A DNA stretch of 64,000 bases from the NCBI RefSeq assembly GCF_003402575.1, contig NZ_BGZJ01000002.1, positions 434,001 to 498,000 on the forward strand. The letters are read 5' to 3'. The notes under the pieces were generated by a model. That model made no database searches. It saw only the letters and a list, made by a program, of their open reading frames with translations, and was not told the origin of the DNA. This DNA is from Mesosutterella multiformis (GTDB taxonomy: Bacteria > Pseudomonadota > Gammaproteobacteria > Burkholderiales > Burkholderiaceae_F). The translations under genes were made by a program, and so were the position numbers. Below, one piece after another: positions 47,154 through 55,682 of the stretch; position 1 is the first letter of the stretch; the number at the start of each line of letters is the position of its first letter.

Positions 47154-47435
47154 ATGAACAAGACTTTTGCCGCGATCGCTCTCGCTTCCGCCCTCGCTTT
47201 CTCCGCCACCACCTTTGCCGCCCCGGCTCCCGCTGCTTCCGCTCCGGCTGCTGACCAGGCTGCCACCGCTGCCGCTCCGGCCGCTAAGACCGCTGCCCCG
47301 AAGGCTAAGGCGAAGGCCGTGAAGAAGGCCCATAAGAAGGTCGAGAAGAAGGCTGCCAAGAAGTCCGTGAAGAAGGCTGAGAAGAAGGCGGAAACCGCCG
47401 CTTCCGTTCCGGCTTCCACCCCGGCCGCGAAGTAA
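47154..47435 (+). CDS. Asr-like secreted protein, paralogue 3
   Basis: This is 93 residues, the same signal peptide and Ala/Pro linker as paralogue 2. The basic block is KKAHKKVEKKAAKKSVKKAEKKAE. Ribosome site AAGGA is 9 bases before the ATG, shared with paralogues 4 and 5. There is no terminator between paralogues, so the array could be read as one message or from several repeated promoters. Confidence 0.78.
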   Translation: MNKTFAAIALASALAFSATTFAAPAPAASAPAADQAATAAAPAAKTAAPKAKAKAVKKAHKKVEKKAAKKSVKKAEKKAETAASVPASTPAAK

Positions 47436-47531
47436 TCGCTGACAACCACTGATTTCTCTCCGGGAAGCGTCCCACACTGAATGGACGCTTCCCTGGGGAA
47501 CACCAAACAAACCCAATAAGGATTTATCCAA

Positions 47532-47816
47532 ATGAACAAGACTTTTGCCGCGATCGCTCTCGCTTCCGCCCTCGCTTTCTCCGCCACCACCTTCGCTGCC
47601 CCGGCTCCCGCCGCTTCCGCTCCGGCTGACAAGGCTGTGACCGCTTCCGCTCCGGCCGCGAAGACCGCTGCCCCCAAGGCTGAAAAGAAGGCCGTGAAGA
47701 AGGTTGAGAAGAAGGCCGAAAAGAAGGCTGCCAAAAAGGCTGAAAAGAAGTCCGTGAAGAAGGCTGAGAAGAAGGCGGAAACCGCCGCTCAGGCTTCCGC
47801 CCCGGCTGCCAAGTAA
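47532..47816 (+). CDS. Asr-like secreted protein, paralogue 4
   Basis: This is 94 residues. The signal peptide is identical to paralogues 2 and 3. The mature part has shed part of the Ala/Pro linker and expanded the KKAEKK-type repeats (KKVEKKAEKKAAKKAEKKSVKKAEKKAE), ending QASAPAAK. The alternating Lys/Glu pattern could form a charged helix. Confidence 0.78.
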   Translation: MNKTFAAIALASALAFSATTFAAPAPAASAPADKAVTASAPAAKTAAPKAEKKAVKKVEKKAEKKAAKKAEKKSVKKAEKKAETAAQASAPAAK

Positions 47817-47902
47817 TTTCCAGAGCGCCGCTCTGAAACTCTGAATCAATTCCGGACTCCAGACGGAGTCCGGGACGACCCAAATTCAAGGATTTGACTC
47901 AA

Positions 47903-48208
47903 ATGAAAAAGACTTTTGCTGCTCTGGCTCTCGCTTCTGCTCTCGCGTTCTCCGCTACCACGTTTGCTGCTCCGGCTCCTGCCGCTGCTCCCGCTCCGGC
48001 TGACCAGGCTGCTACCGCTGTTGCTCCCGCTCCTGCTGCCAAGGCTGCTCCGAAGGCTAAGGCTAAGGCCGTGAAGAAGGCTCACCACAAGGCTGTGAAG
48101 AAGGCCGTTCACAAGAAGCACGTGAAGCACGCGAAGAAGCACGCCCCGAAGGCTCCGAAGGCTGCTCCCGCTCCGGAAGCCGCTCCGGCTCCCGCGCCGA
48201 TGAAGTAA
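47903..48208 (+). CDS. Asr-like secreted protein, paralogue 5 (His-rich)
   Basis: This is 101 residues from the ATG at 47903, which has AAGGA upstream; a TTG three codons earlier is less likely. The signal peptide is MKKTFAALALASALAFSATTFAA. The mature part has a His/Lys-rich block (KKAHHKAVKKAVHKKHVKHAKKH) reminiscent of E. coli Asr, which is also rich in HHKK. The His content could provide buffering or metal binding. Confidence 0.78.
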   Translation: MKKTFAALALASALAFSATTFAAPAPAAAPAPADQAATAVAPAPAAKAAPKAKAKAVKKAHHKAVKKAVHKKHVKHAKKHAPKAPKAAPAPEAAPAPAPMK

Positions 48209-48293
48209 TTCACCTGAATTCAGTTCACTGATTTCACCCGCCCTTCCGAGGTTAAGTCCCCGGGAGGGCGTTAACGCATAGAGGGTTCCTATC

Positions 48294-48629
48294 ATGATGA
48301 AGAAGACGTTTGCCGCGGCCGCGATCGCAGCCGCTCTCGCTTTTTCCGCTTCCGCTTTCGCAGCCCCTGGTCCTGAAGGCCAGCCGCCCGCGCCGGGTCC
48401 TCAGATGGATCAGAAAGCGCCGCCCGCTCCGAAGGCTCAGCCGAAGCACCTGAAGAAGGCCCCGCACCGCGCGGCACCGCGCCACGCGAAGAAGGCTCCG
48501 AAGCCGATGCCGCCCCGCGGCGCTCATAAGAACGCCCGCCACGCTCCCGCCCCGGCGCCTCACGCGCAGCCGGGTCAGCCCGGACAGCCTGGCCCCGGCC
48601 CGCAGCCCGCTCCGGCTCCGATGAAGTAA
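48294..48629 (+). CDS. Asr-like secreted protein, paralogue 6 (Pro/His-rich)
   Basis: This is 111 residues. The signal peptide is MMKKTFAAAAIAAALAFSASAFAA. The mature part is Pro/Gly/Gln-rich at both ends with a basic middle (KHLKKAPHRAAPRHAKKAPK). The last GQPGQPGPGPQP stretch looks like a short repeat. It is the most divergent member, at the end of the array, and is followed by the only terminator. Confidence 0.75.
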   Translation: MMKKTFAAAAIAAALAFSASAFAAPGPEGQPPAPGPQMDQKAPPAPKAQPKHLKKAPHRAAPRHAKKAPKPMPPRGAHKNARHAPAPAPHAQPGQPGQPGPGPQPAPAPMK

Positions 48630-48667
48630 TCACCGGCTGGGAACGGTCCGCCGTTCCCCAGACCTTA

Positions 48668-48703
48668 AAGGGATGTCTCCTCTCAGAGACACCCCTTTTT
48701 TTG
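48668..48703 (+). terminator. Terminator of the Asr-like array
   Basis: AAGGGATGTCTC pairs with GAGACACCCCTT (one mismatch) and a T run follows. It is the only clear terminator in the array. Confidence 0.85.
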
Positions 48704-48890
48704 ACCCCGGGAGACGCGCTTTCCGTCTTCCCTATGGGATAAATGAATAGCGGGTAATACCGCAGGAATCCCATATTCAGGGCGTTAAAGCGGGGGTTTT
48801 ATCCTCAGGAATGAGTTCCATGAAGGGTAAAATTTCTCCTTACCGCAATTGATTTACTGACTGGCTTTTTTGGTTTTCCCCTTCACTCAG

Positions 48891-51236
48891 ATGACACTTC
48901 CAACACCTGATCACCTCACCACCGCGAGCCACTGGGGCGTATTCCGCGCCGCCGTGAATGACGGCCGCATTACGCTCACGCCCGCTGCCGGGGACTTCTT
49001 CCCGAGCCCGAATGTCCACGCGATTGAGGCCCAGCCCTATATGAAGAGCCGGGTGCTGCATCCGATGGTGCGGAAGTCGTTCCTCGAGAAGAAACCCGGG
49101 AACGCGGCGAACCGCGGCCGGGATGAGTGGGTGCAGGTGGATTGGGATACGGCGCTCAATCTCGCGGCGGACTCGATTAACCACGTTTACGACACCTATG
49201 GGCCGTCCGCGGTTTTCGGGCAGTCCTACGGCTGGAAGTCCTCGGGCGCGATTCAGTCCGCGGTGACGCTCGTCCGCCGGCTGCTCGCGTGCCGGGGCGG
49301 CTACGTGAAGGGAGAGAACAACTACTCAAACGGCGCGATGCGGAAAATTCTGCCTTACGTGATTGGAAGCGCGTATCAGAAGCCGCAGAGTTTTGAGCGG
49401 GTGCTCGAATCCGCCGAGCGGATCGTTTTCTGGAGCGCGGACCCCGCGATCACGAACGATATCGACTGGTTCGCGTCGACGCACGGCACGAGCCCCTACT
49501 ACAACGCGCTGATCAACCACCCGCGGATCCGCACGGTCTGCATTAACCCGGTGAAACCGCTCACCGCGGAAAAGCTTGGTTCCGCCTGGGTGCCGGTGCG
49601 TCCGGGGACGGACACCGCTCTGATGCTCGGGATCATCTACGCGCTTGAAGAAGCGAATCTCGCGGATCACGAGTTCCTGAAAACCCACACCGAAGGCTGG
49701 GAAGGATTCCTCGCCTACGTGATGGGGCAGGAGGACGGGTGCCCGAAGTCTCCCTCCTGGGCCGCCGATATCTCCGGGGTGCCGGAAGCCACCATCCGGG
49801 CGCTCGCTGAAGACCTCGGGACGCACCGCACGACGCTCATCACCGGCTGGGGCGCGCAGCGCGCCCAGTTCGGCGAGCAGTTCCACTGGATGGCCTTTAC
49901 GCTCGCCGCGTTCTTAGGCCAGATCGGACTCCCGGGCGGCGGCATTCAGACGGAGTACCACACCGGTTCAGCCGGTGACCCGGCGACTGCGGGCCCCTAT
50001 ATCCCGAATCTCCCGGTTCCGAAAGTGCCGGCGATTCCTCCGTCTCACCCCGATCAGGGAAGCCGCGTGATCCCGATCGCGCGTTTCGTTGACTGTATTG
50101 AGCACCCGGGGAAGGTGATCGACTTTAATGGCGAAAAGATCACGTACCCCACGATCCGTCTTCTCGTCTGGGGCGGCGGAAATCCGTTCACGCACCAGCC
50201 GGATACGATGCGGCTCGAGCGCGCGTGGCGCTCTGAGCAGCTTGAAGCAACGATCGTGATTGAAACGCACTGGACCGCGACCGCGAAACACGCCGATATC
50301 GTGCTTCCGGCGACGACGGTCTACGAGCGGAACGATATTTCAGGCGCAGGCGAACAGGCCCGCAACATGATTGTCGCGATGCATCAGCTCGTTCCTCCGC
50401 AGGGTGAGTGCCGGGATGACTACTGGATCACGTCTGAGCTCGCCCGCCGGATCGGCGTTTTTGACGCCTTTACGGAGGGGAAAACGCTCGAAGACTGGAT
50501 CCGCGCGACGTATGAAAAAGCCGCGAAAACGGCTGAGCTGTCACTCGACACCGTGCCGACCTTTGAGGAATTCTGGCGATCCGGGATCCTGAAGTTTGAG
50601 CCGACCGAGTCCGGACGCCGTTTCGTGGACTTTGAGGACTTCCGGAATGACCCCGTGGGGCATCCGCTTCAGACCCCGTCCGGGAAGATTGAGATCTGGT
50701 CCAAAAAGATTGAGTCCTACGGGTACGCGGACTGCCTCCCGCACCCGGCGTACTTTGAGCCCTCCGAAGGCTTTGCCCAGGCGACGAAAGAGTTCCCGCT
50801 CGCCCTTGTCGCGCCGAAGAGCGTGAAGCGCCTTCACTCGCAGCTTGATGAATACGCGAACCGGGAGCCGGATGGGACGCAGCTTCGCGAACCGCTCACA
50901 ATCACAAGGAAAGACGCCGAGGCGCGCGGCATTGAAACCGGCGACGTGGTGCTCGTTCGGAGCCGCCGGGGTGCGGCGCTCACCCGCGCGGTCGTTGAGA
51001 ACACGGTGATCCCGGGGGCCGTCGTGCTGCATCACGGCGCGTGGTTTGATCCGGCGGTGCTGGATGGCAAAGAAATCGACGTCCACGGGAACCCGAACAG
51101 CCTCACGCAGGATATCCCTACGTCGTCCCTTGCCTGCGGAAACGTCGCGTCTACCGCCAATGTGGAAGTTACCAAGTGGGTAGGACCGATCCCTGAGATC
51201 CGGGCTTTCACGCCGCCTTCGGCTTCCGCGAAGTAA
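48891..51236 (+). CDS. Molybdopterin S/N-oxide reductase, BisC/TorZ type
   Basis: This is an enzyme of the DMSO reductase family with 781 residues from ATG 48891. A TTG start seven codons earlier is possible. There is no signal peptide or Tat motif, so it is cytoplasmic, as in BisC (biotin/methionine sulfoxide reductase). Bis-MGD domains are complete. NNYSNGAMRKILPYVIGS holds the Mo-coordinating Ser, ERIVFWSADPAITNDIDW follows, and the C-terminal domain has QTPSGKIEIWSKKIESYG and LHHGAWFDP. There are no Fe-S cysteines in front, as expected for this branch. No partner genes nearby. It probably repairs or respires S-oxides such as methionine sulfoxide or biotin sulfoxide. Confidence 0.85.
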   Translation: MTLPTPDHLTTASHWGVFRAAVNDGRITLTPAAGDFFPSPNVHAIEAQPYMKSRVLHPMVRKSFLEKKPGNAANRGRDEWVQVDWDTALNLAADSINHVYDTYGPSAVFGQSYGWKSSGAIQSAVTLVRRLLACRGGYVKGENNYSNGAMRKILPYVIGSAYQKPQSFERVLESAERIVFWSADPAITNDIDWFASTHGTSPYYNALINHPRIRTVCINPVKPLTAEKLGSAWVPVRPGTDTALMLGIIYALEEANLADHEFLKTHTEGWEGFLAYVMGQEDGCPKSPSWAADISGVPEATIRALAEDLGTHRTTLITGWGAQRAQFGEQFHWMAFTLAAFLGQIGLPGGGIQTEYHTGSAGDPATAGPYIPNLPVPKVPAIPPSHPDQGSRVIPIARFVDCIEHPGKVIDFNGEKITYPTIRLLVWGGGNPFTHQPDTMRLERAWRSEQLEATIVIETHWTATAKHADIVLPATTVYERNDISGAGEQARNMIVAMHQLVPPQGECRDDYWITSELARRIGVFDAFTEGKTLEDWIRATYEKAAKTAELSLDTVPTFEEFWRSGILKFEPTESGRRFVDFEDFRNDPVGHPLQTPSGKIEIWSKKIESYGYADCLPHPAYFEPSEGFAQATKEFPLALVAPKSVKRLHSQLDEYANREPDGTQLREPLTITRKDAEARGIETGDVVLVRSRRGAALTRAVVENTVIPGAVVLHHGAWFDPAVLDGKEIDVHGNPNSLTQDIPTSSLACGNVASTANVEVTKWVGPIPEIRAFTPPSASAK

Positions 51237-51290
51237 TTCCCCGCCGCACGAGGCGGGACGGCGCTTCGCCCGTCTTTACTTATCTTGACA

Positions 51291-51326
51291 AAAATGCCTT
51301 CAGAGTTTTCTCTCTGAAGGCATTTT
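51291..51326. terminator. Terminator after the molybdoenzyme gene
   Basis: AAAATGCCTTCAGAG and CTCTGAAGGCATTTT form a perfect 15-bp stem with a 6-base loop, with A/T ends on both sides. Confidence 0.85.
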
Positions 51327-51444
51327 CGCAATTATTGAATACGAAAATATTATACATAGTGGGTATAAACGTATTTTTGTGATTACATGGTGACAAATTA
51401 GCCTACAATGAACGTATAAAACCTTCACACAGAGGGGGTGCGAA

Positions 51445-51909
51445 ATGATCTTGCCGCGCTGTTTCGACTTTCGTGACCGGCTTAACCGCAAGGGTTACTG
51501 GCACTGGTATGTGCTTTCGCTCCTCGTGATCGGAATCGGGGCTGTCATCGCCATGATGATTGGTCTCCTTGGCTTTGGCACCCCCGAACTCCGGCTAAAC
51601 CTCATCCTCAGCTGCTACCTCGTCACCGCGCTCATGGTGCTCTCGATCCAGGTGCCGATCACGGTGCAGCGGCTGCATGACATCGGGAAGAGCGGCTGGT
51701 ACGCGCTCGTCTATCTCGTTTTCATCGGCATGGTGGTGTACGACCTGCTTCGCCCGTTCCCCACCTTCCTCACGGTTCTCGTCCCATTCGCGTTTGTGGT
51801 CCTGATTGGCTTTGTGCCGTCTGAACCCCGGAAGAACCGCTACGGGAACTATGTGCCGGAAGAGGAAAAGTTTTCGGAATCCGAACAGAGTGAGGGTTTC
51901 CGGATCTGA
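51445..51909 (+). CDS. DUF805 inner-membrane protein
   Basis: This is a 154-residue protein with four hydrophobic segments. The family start is FDFRDRLNRKGYWHWYVL (DUF805 proteins begin with a similar GRxxRxxFW pattern) and the conserved motif RLHDIGKSGWYALV is present near residue 75. The tail is acidic and polar. A good ribosome site, GAGGGGG, precedes it. Function of the family is unknown. It is followed by a terminator. Confidence 0.85.
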   Translation: MILPRCFDFRDRLNRKGYWHWYVLSLLVIGIGAVIAMMIGLLGFGTPELRLNLILSCYLVTALMVLSIQVPITVQRLHDIGKSGWYALVYLVFIGMVVYDLLRPFPTFLTVLVPFAFVVLIGFVPSEPRKNRYGNYVPEEEKFSESEQSEGFRI

Positions 51910-51959
51910 TTGTTCCGTTTTGCAGTGGTTTCATTGTTGGTCTCTCTAGACTCACTTTT

Positions 51960-51997
51960 ATAGATTCTGTTAACTCCTGGCAGAATCTATTTTTTTG
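51960..51997 (+). terminator. Terminator of the DUF805 gene
   Basis: ATAGATTCTG and CAGAATCTAT form a 10-bp stem with an 11-base loop, followed by T6. Confidence 0.85.
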
Positions 51998-52126
51998 CCC
52001 TCTGTTCGATCCCATAACGTTTAAGAAGAAAATCGCAGCATCCGTCTGATCGGAATAAAGAAAACCCCGCCGGCACGGGCGTCTTCATATAATTACTCAA
52101 ACGTTACTCTAAAGATTCGGATCAGC

Positions 52127-53281
52127 ATGAACCTGCTTTATTCAGACATTCTTCCTCTCGGAACAGAGGACGGTCAGCAGACCATCACAGAGCGTTTCAC
52201 GGCAGAGCTTCAGAAGGCGGACAGGCTGGATATCGCTGTCGGCTATCTGTCGGGGGATTCGCTTGAAGAGCTTGACCGGCTGACCGAGGAGCTGCATATC
52301 AGCCGCGTAACGCTGATCGCCGGTATGTACTACTCAGACGGTATTCCGGAAAGCATTTTCCACGCAACGAAGCGCATCAACCTCAAATGGAAGAACGAGG
52401 GACGGGGCGAAATCCGTTTTGTACGTCCTTTCAAGTACCACGGGAAGGTGTACTGCTTTTATAAAAATGGAAAGCCGTTTGCCGCCATGCTCGGCTCCGC
52501 GAACCTCGGGTTTATCAAGCCGACCGCCTCAAACCTCAGGCAGTATGAGCTCGACGCCGTCACGGAGGATCCCGCACGGGTAGAAGAAATCGCCCGCCAT
52601 ATCGCGAGCCTCACTGAACCCCGATGCTCCGCCAACATGGATGAAATCCGCGATTTCAGTCTGATTGAGGAAACCAACGGCGCGCTGCAGGACGTGGAAC
52701 TCGTGCACCAGGTGCCGACCTCTGATGTGCTCTTCTACAAGGACTGCCCTCCTCTCGTCTCGTTCTCGCTTCCGATCAAAGTGCCGGCCGAGAGTGAAAA
52801 GCACATGGATGACGGAAAGCACTTCACGAAATCCAACATTAACGTCTGCTACGCCGCGCCCCGCTCCAAGCGAAAGCCCCGTGACTGGTACGAGACGCAG
52901 CTGACTGTCAGCGTGAAGATCTATACCCTCCCCGGCTACCCTGAGAAAAACAAGCCGTTTATGGTCGTGACAGATGACGGCTATCGGTTCAAAGCGCATA
53001 CGACGAGTGACCACAATAAGCAGTTCAGCGCGGTGGGCGATGAACTCATCATGGGCCGGTGGCTGAAGGGAAGGCTCGCCGCCGCCGGGCTGGTCCGCCC
53101 GGTGAATAACACGCAGGCCGACACGGAACGTACCGGCATGATCACGAAAGAAATCCTCGCGGAATACGGCCGGAACCAGCTGACCTTCAAGAAGACCGCG
53201 AAGAAGTTCCTCGATGATGACGGAACGCTTCTGGATATCTGGCTCCTCTCATTCGATAACGACGAACCTTCTATTGGATAA
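52127..53281 (+). CDS. PLD-superfamily restriction endonuclease (NgoFVII/BfiI-like)
   Basis: This is a 384-residue protein. The N-terminal half has a phospholipase-D nuclease site, YHGKVYCF ... MLGSANLG (His and Lys near 105-107, Ser-Ala-Asn near 124), as in NgoFVII and BfiI. The C-terminal half (about 200-384: RDWYETQLTVSVKIY, MVVTDDGYRFKAHTTSDHNKQF) looks like the DNA-recognition part of that family. One PLD motif per chain implies a dimer with a single active site. It is followed six bases later by the Z1-domain gene and is part of the cluster with a C5 methyltransferase and Vsr. NgoFVII recognises GCSGC; the specificity here is unknown. Confidence 0.82.
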   Translation: MNLLYSDILPLGTEDGQQTITERFTAELQKADRLDIAVGYLSGDSLEELDRLTEELHISRVTLIAGMYYSDGIPESIFHATKRINLKWKNEGRGEIRFVRPFKYHGKVYCFYKNGKPFAAMLGSANLGFIKPTASNLRQYELDAVTEDPARVEEIARHIASLTEPRCSANMDEIRDFSLIEETNGALQDVELVHQVPTSDVLFYKDCPPLVSFSLPIKVPAESEKHMDDGKHFTKSNINVCYAAPRSKRKPRDWYETQLTVSVKIYTLPGYPEKNKPFMVVTDDGYRFKAHTTSDHNKQFSAVGDELIMGRWLKGRLAAAGLVRPVNNTQADTERTGMITKEILAEYGRNQLTFKKTAKKFLDDDGTLLDIWLLSFDNDEPSIG

Positions 53282-53287
53282 CAGCCC

Positions 53288-55138
53288 ATGGCCGCGAAGC
53301 ATCTCAATCACTATCTTGATGAAATCCGAAGCCGCGGAAACCCGGGACTCGCGGACTCCATCGCGAAAACCGCGTCTGAAGTCGGTGACCGGCATCTGAA
53401 GAACTTTTCGTTCCTCTCGCACGAAATCGGTCTTCTCTTCGGGAACGTCCAGTCAGGAAAAACAGCCCAGCTCTTCGGCATCATCTGTGAGGCAGCGGAT
53501 CTCGGGTTCTCGGTTTTCGTGCTCCTCACGACGGACAACATCCTGCTTCAGCAGCAGACGCTCGAACGTGTCCAGCGGGATCTCAGTGACTTCTGCATCT
53601 GCGGCGAAAATGATTCCACGCTCTTCAAGGAAAACAATCTCCGGAAGCCCGCGATTATCGTGCTGAAGAAAAACAGCCGTGTCCTGAGGCTTTGGGCCAA
53701 TACCTTCCTTTCGACCGGTTTCCTTCGCGGAAATCCCCTTTTCATCGTGGATGATGAGGCGGACGCCTCGTCTCTCAACACGAAGGTGAACAGCGGCGGG
53801 CAATCGTCGATCAATAAGTATCTTGAAGCGATCAAATCCTCCGCCTCCAGCAGCCTTTATCTCCAGGTGACCGGAACACCGCAGGCGCTCTTTCTTCAGA
53901 CCAGCGCTTCGGGCTGGCACCCGATGTTCGCCTACTCCTTCAGGCCAGGAGCCGGGTATCTCGGAGGCGAATTCTTCTTCCCGTCAGAAGGGAAACCGGA
54001 ATGCATTGAATTTATTGATGAACTTGATCACCCCGAGAAAGATGCCGTTCTCCGGCATCTCGCGGTTTCCGCTCAGATCCTCGGAACCGGGGGAAAAGTC
54101 TGCAACTGTGTTTTCCACCCGAGTGTCCGTCAGAACGTCCACCAGAAGTTCGCGAATCTGATTTCGTCAGAGCTCGCCGCGCTCCGCGCTCTTTCGCGGG
54201 ATGAGCTTGCCCTCCGGCTGAAACCGGTCTATGACGAACTGAAACCAGCGAAATCCGAGAAACTCAGTTTTGACGTGATGCTCGGCGGTGTCAGCGCGCT
54301 CCTGCAGCCAGGCGGCGTGAAAGTTCTGGTGCTGAACGGCAAATACGATGTCGAAAGCTCGGAATACGCCTCAGGATGCAATTTCGCGGTCGGCGGCAAC
54401 ACGCTTGGCCGCGGCGTGACTTTCCCCTCGCTCCAGACCATTTTCTATACGCGCTCAAGCAAGAATCCGCAGGCGGACACTATGTGGCAGCACAGCCGCA
54501 TGTTCGGCTACGACCGGGATCCGGGGTTGATGAAGGTTTATATCGAGAAGCGCCTCTATAAGATCTTCTCGGAACTGAACGCCGCGAATAAGTCGATTGA
54601 GTCCCAGATTGAGAGCGGGCTTAAGAACATCAAGATCTACTACTCGAAAGACATCCGCCCGACCCGCCGGAATGTCATCGATCAGAGCGAAGTAGCGACG
54701 GTGATCGGCGGCACGAATTACTACCCGTATGATCCAGATAATGATTCGATTGAGACGATTTCCGAGCTCCTGAAACCGTTCTCAGACACTGAGCCCTATT
54801 ACCAGGTGAGCCTCCGGCTGATCCGGGAGATTCTCACGCACATCATCCCGAGTCCGGATTTCCGCCTGAAGGCTTTCCAATCCGTGATCGACGCGCTGCT
54901 TTCGAATAACCCCGGCGAGCAGGCAATTCTTCTCGTCCACCGGAACAGAAACGTGGCGCAGGGCACCGGCGCCCTCGTGTCCTCGAACGACTGGGCGGTC
55001 GGCGGCCAGTTTAGGGACAGGACCGTTCTCACCATGTACCAGGTGACCGGCACGAAGGGCTGGCACGGAAAGCCGCTCTGGGTGCCGAATATCAAACTCC
55101 CGGACGGCGTCGTGTACTACGATGTAGCGGACAGCTGA
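53288..55138 (+). CDS. Z1-domain ATPase/helicase-like protein
   Basis: This is a 616-residue P-loop protein: Walker A in LLFGNVQSGKTAQLFG (about 55-65), Walker B DDEAD in NPLFIVDDEADASSLN (about 155), QVTGTPQA as a SAT-like motif III, and the Z1 domain at about 360-560 (NFAVGGNTLGRGVTFPSLQTIFYTR, DTMWQHSRMFGYDRD). Z1 proteins are associated with restriction-modification clusters that also carry MORC-like GHKL ATPases. Translation is probably coupled to the upstream nuclease (6-base gap). It is likely the motor or remodeller of the system. Confidence 0.88.
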   Translation: MAAKHLNHYLDEIRSRGNPGLADSIAKTASEVGDRHLKNFSFLSHEIGLLFGNVQSGKTAQLFGIICEAADLGFSVFVLLTTDNILLQQQTLERVQRDLSDFCICGENDSTLFKENNLRKPAIIVLKKNSRVLRLWANTFLSTGFLRGNPLFIVDDEADASSLNTKVNSGGQSSINKYLEAIKSSASSSLYLQVTGTPQALFLQTSASGWHPMFAYSFRPGAGYLGGEFFFPSEGKPECIEFIDELDHPEKDAVLRHLAVSAQILGTGGKVCNCVFHPSVRQNVHQKFANLISSELAALRALSRDELALRLKPVYDELKPAKSEKLSFDVMLGGVSALLQPGGVKVLVLNGKYDVESSEYASGCNFAVGGNTLGRGVTFPSLQTIFYTRSSKNPQADTMWQHSRMFGYDRDPGLMKVYIEKRLYKIFSELNAANKSIESQIESGLKNIKIYYSKDIRPTRRNVIDQSEVATVIGGTNYYPYDPDNDSIETISELLKPFSDTEPYYQVSLRLIREILTHIIPSPDFRLKAFQSVIDALLSNNPGEQAILLVHRNRNVAQGTGALVSSNDWAVGGQFRDRTVLTMYQVTGTKGWHGKPLWVPNIKLPDGVVYYDVADS

Positions 55139-55144
55139 TCAGCC

Positions 55145-55174
55145 GAAGCGGTTCAGAAGAACCGCTTCTTTTTT
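55145..55174 (+). terminator. Terminator between Z1 and vsr
   Basis: GAAGCGGTTC and GAACCGCTTC form a 10-bp stem with an AGAA loop and T6 tail. The TTG at 55173 falls inside the T run, which argues against it as the vsr start. Confidence 0.85.
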
Positions 55175-55193
55175 GAATCCAGGACAGATCGCG

Positions 55194-55670
55194 GTGGCGG
55201 ACAATCACACAAAGGAAGAACGAAGCCTCAATATGGCGCATATCGCGGGCAAGGATACGAAGCCCGAGGTTAAGGTGAGAAAGTACCTGTGGCGCCTGGG
55301 GTTCCGCTATCGGAAGAACGACCGGAAACTCCCCGGGAAACCCGATATCGTGCTTCCGAAATACCGCACTGTGATCTTCGTGAACGGCTGCTTCTGGCAT
55401 AAGCACGACTGCCCGGCCTTTGTCTGGCCCTCATCCAATCAGGACTACTGGATCCCGAAGATCACCCGGAATGTGGAGCGGGACAGGAAAAATACCGCGC
55501 TGCTCACTGAGATGGGGTGGCATGTGCTCGTGGTCTGGGAGTGCGAACTGAAGAAAAAAACGATAGACGACACTCTTCAGCGGGTCGCGCGGCAGATCCG
55601 GGAAAATCTTCCGGCCAAAGAAAAGGAGCAGAAGGCTTCTGACAGCCCTCTGCTCCCTCTTGAACCCTGA
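55194..55670 (+). CDS. vsr: Very short patch repair endonuclease Vsr
   Basis: This is a 158-residue nuclease that cuts 5' of T in T:G mismatches arising from 5-methylcytosine deamination. The GTG start at 55194 has AGGA at nine bases. Family motifs are AHIAGKDTKPEVKVRKYL, GKPDIVLPKYRTVIFVNGC (active-site Asp) and FWHKHDC (two His, zinc Cys). Convergent with the C5 methyltransferase 12 bases away. It protects the genome against C-to-T mutation at the methylated site. Confidence 0.92.
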   Translation: MADNHTKEERSLNMAHIAGKDTKPEVKVRKYLWRLGFRYRKNDRKLPGKPDIVLPKYRTVIFVNGCFWHKHDCPAFVWPSSNQDYWIPKITRNVERDRKNTALLTEMGWHVLVVWECELKKKTIDDTLQRVARQIRENLPAKEKEQKASDSPLLPLEP

Positions 55671-55682
55671 GATCCGTTTCAC

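Larger units (their letters stand above)
46776..47531 (+). repeat. Two 378-bp tandem repeat units carrying Asr-like genes
   Basis: The second, third and fourth Asr-like genes start at 46776, 47154 and 47532, exactly 378 bases apart. Each unit contains one gene plus the following leader (TGAATGGA... CTTCCC... GGATTTATCCAA). Coding and intergenic parts are both nearly identical between the two units, and the third unit starts the same way before diverging after the signal-peptide region. This is a young tandem duplication with potential for unequal crossing-over. Confidence 0.85.

Noticed and set aside
46410-47849. Minus-strand Ser/Gly/Arg-rich frame of 479 codons across the Asr-like array
   Set aside because: It is the reverse complement of repetitive Ala/Lys codons. 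The signal peptides and ribosome sites are all on the plus strand.
46412-48629. Histone H1-like or DNA-binding function for the Lys/Ala-rich proteins
   Set aside because: Every member has a clear signal peptide, so they are exported; Asr-like is the better comparison.
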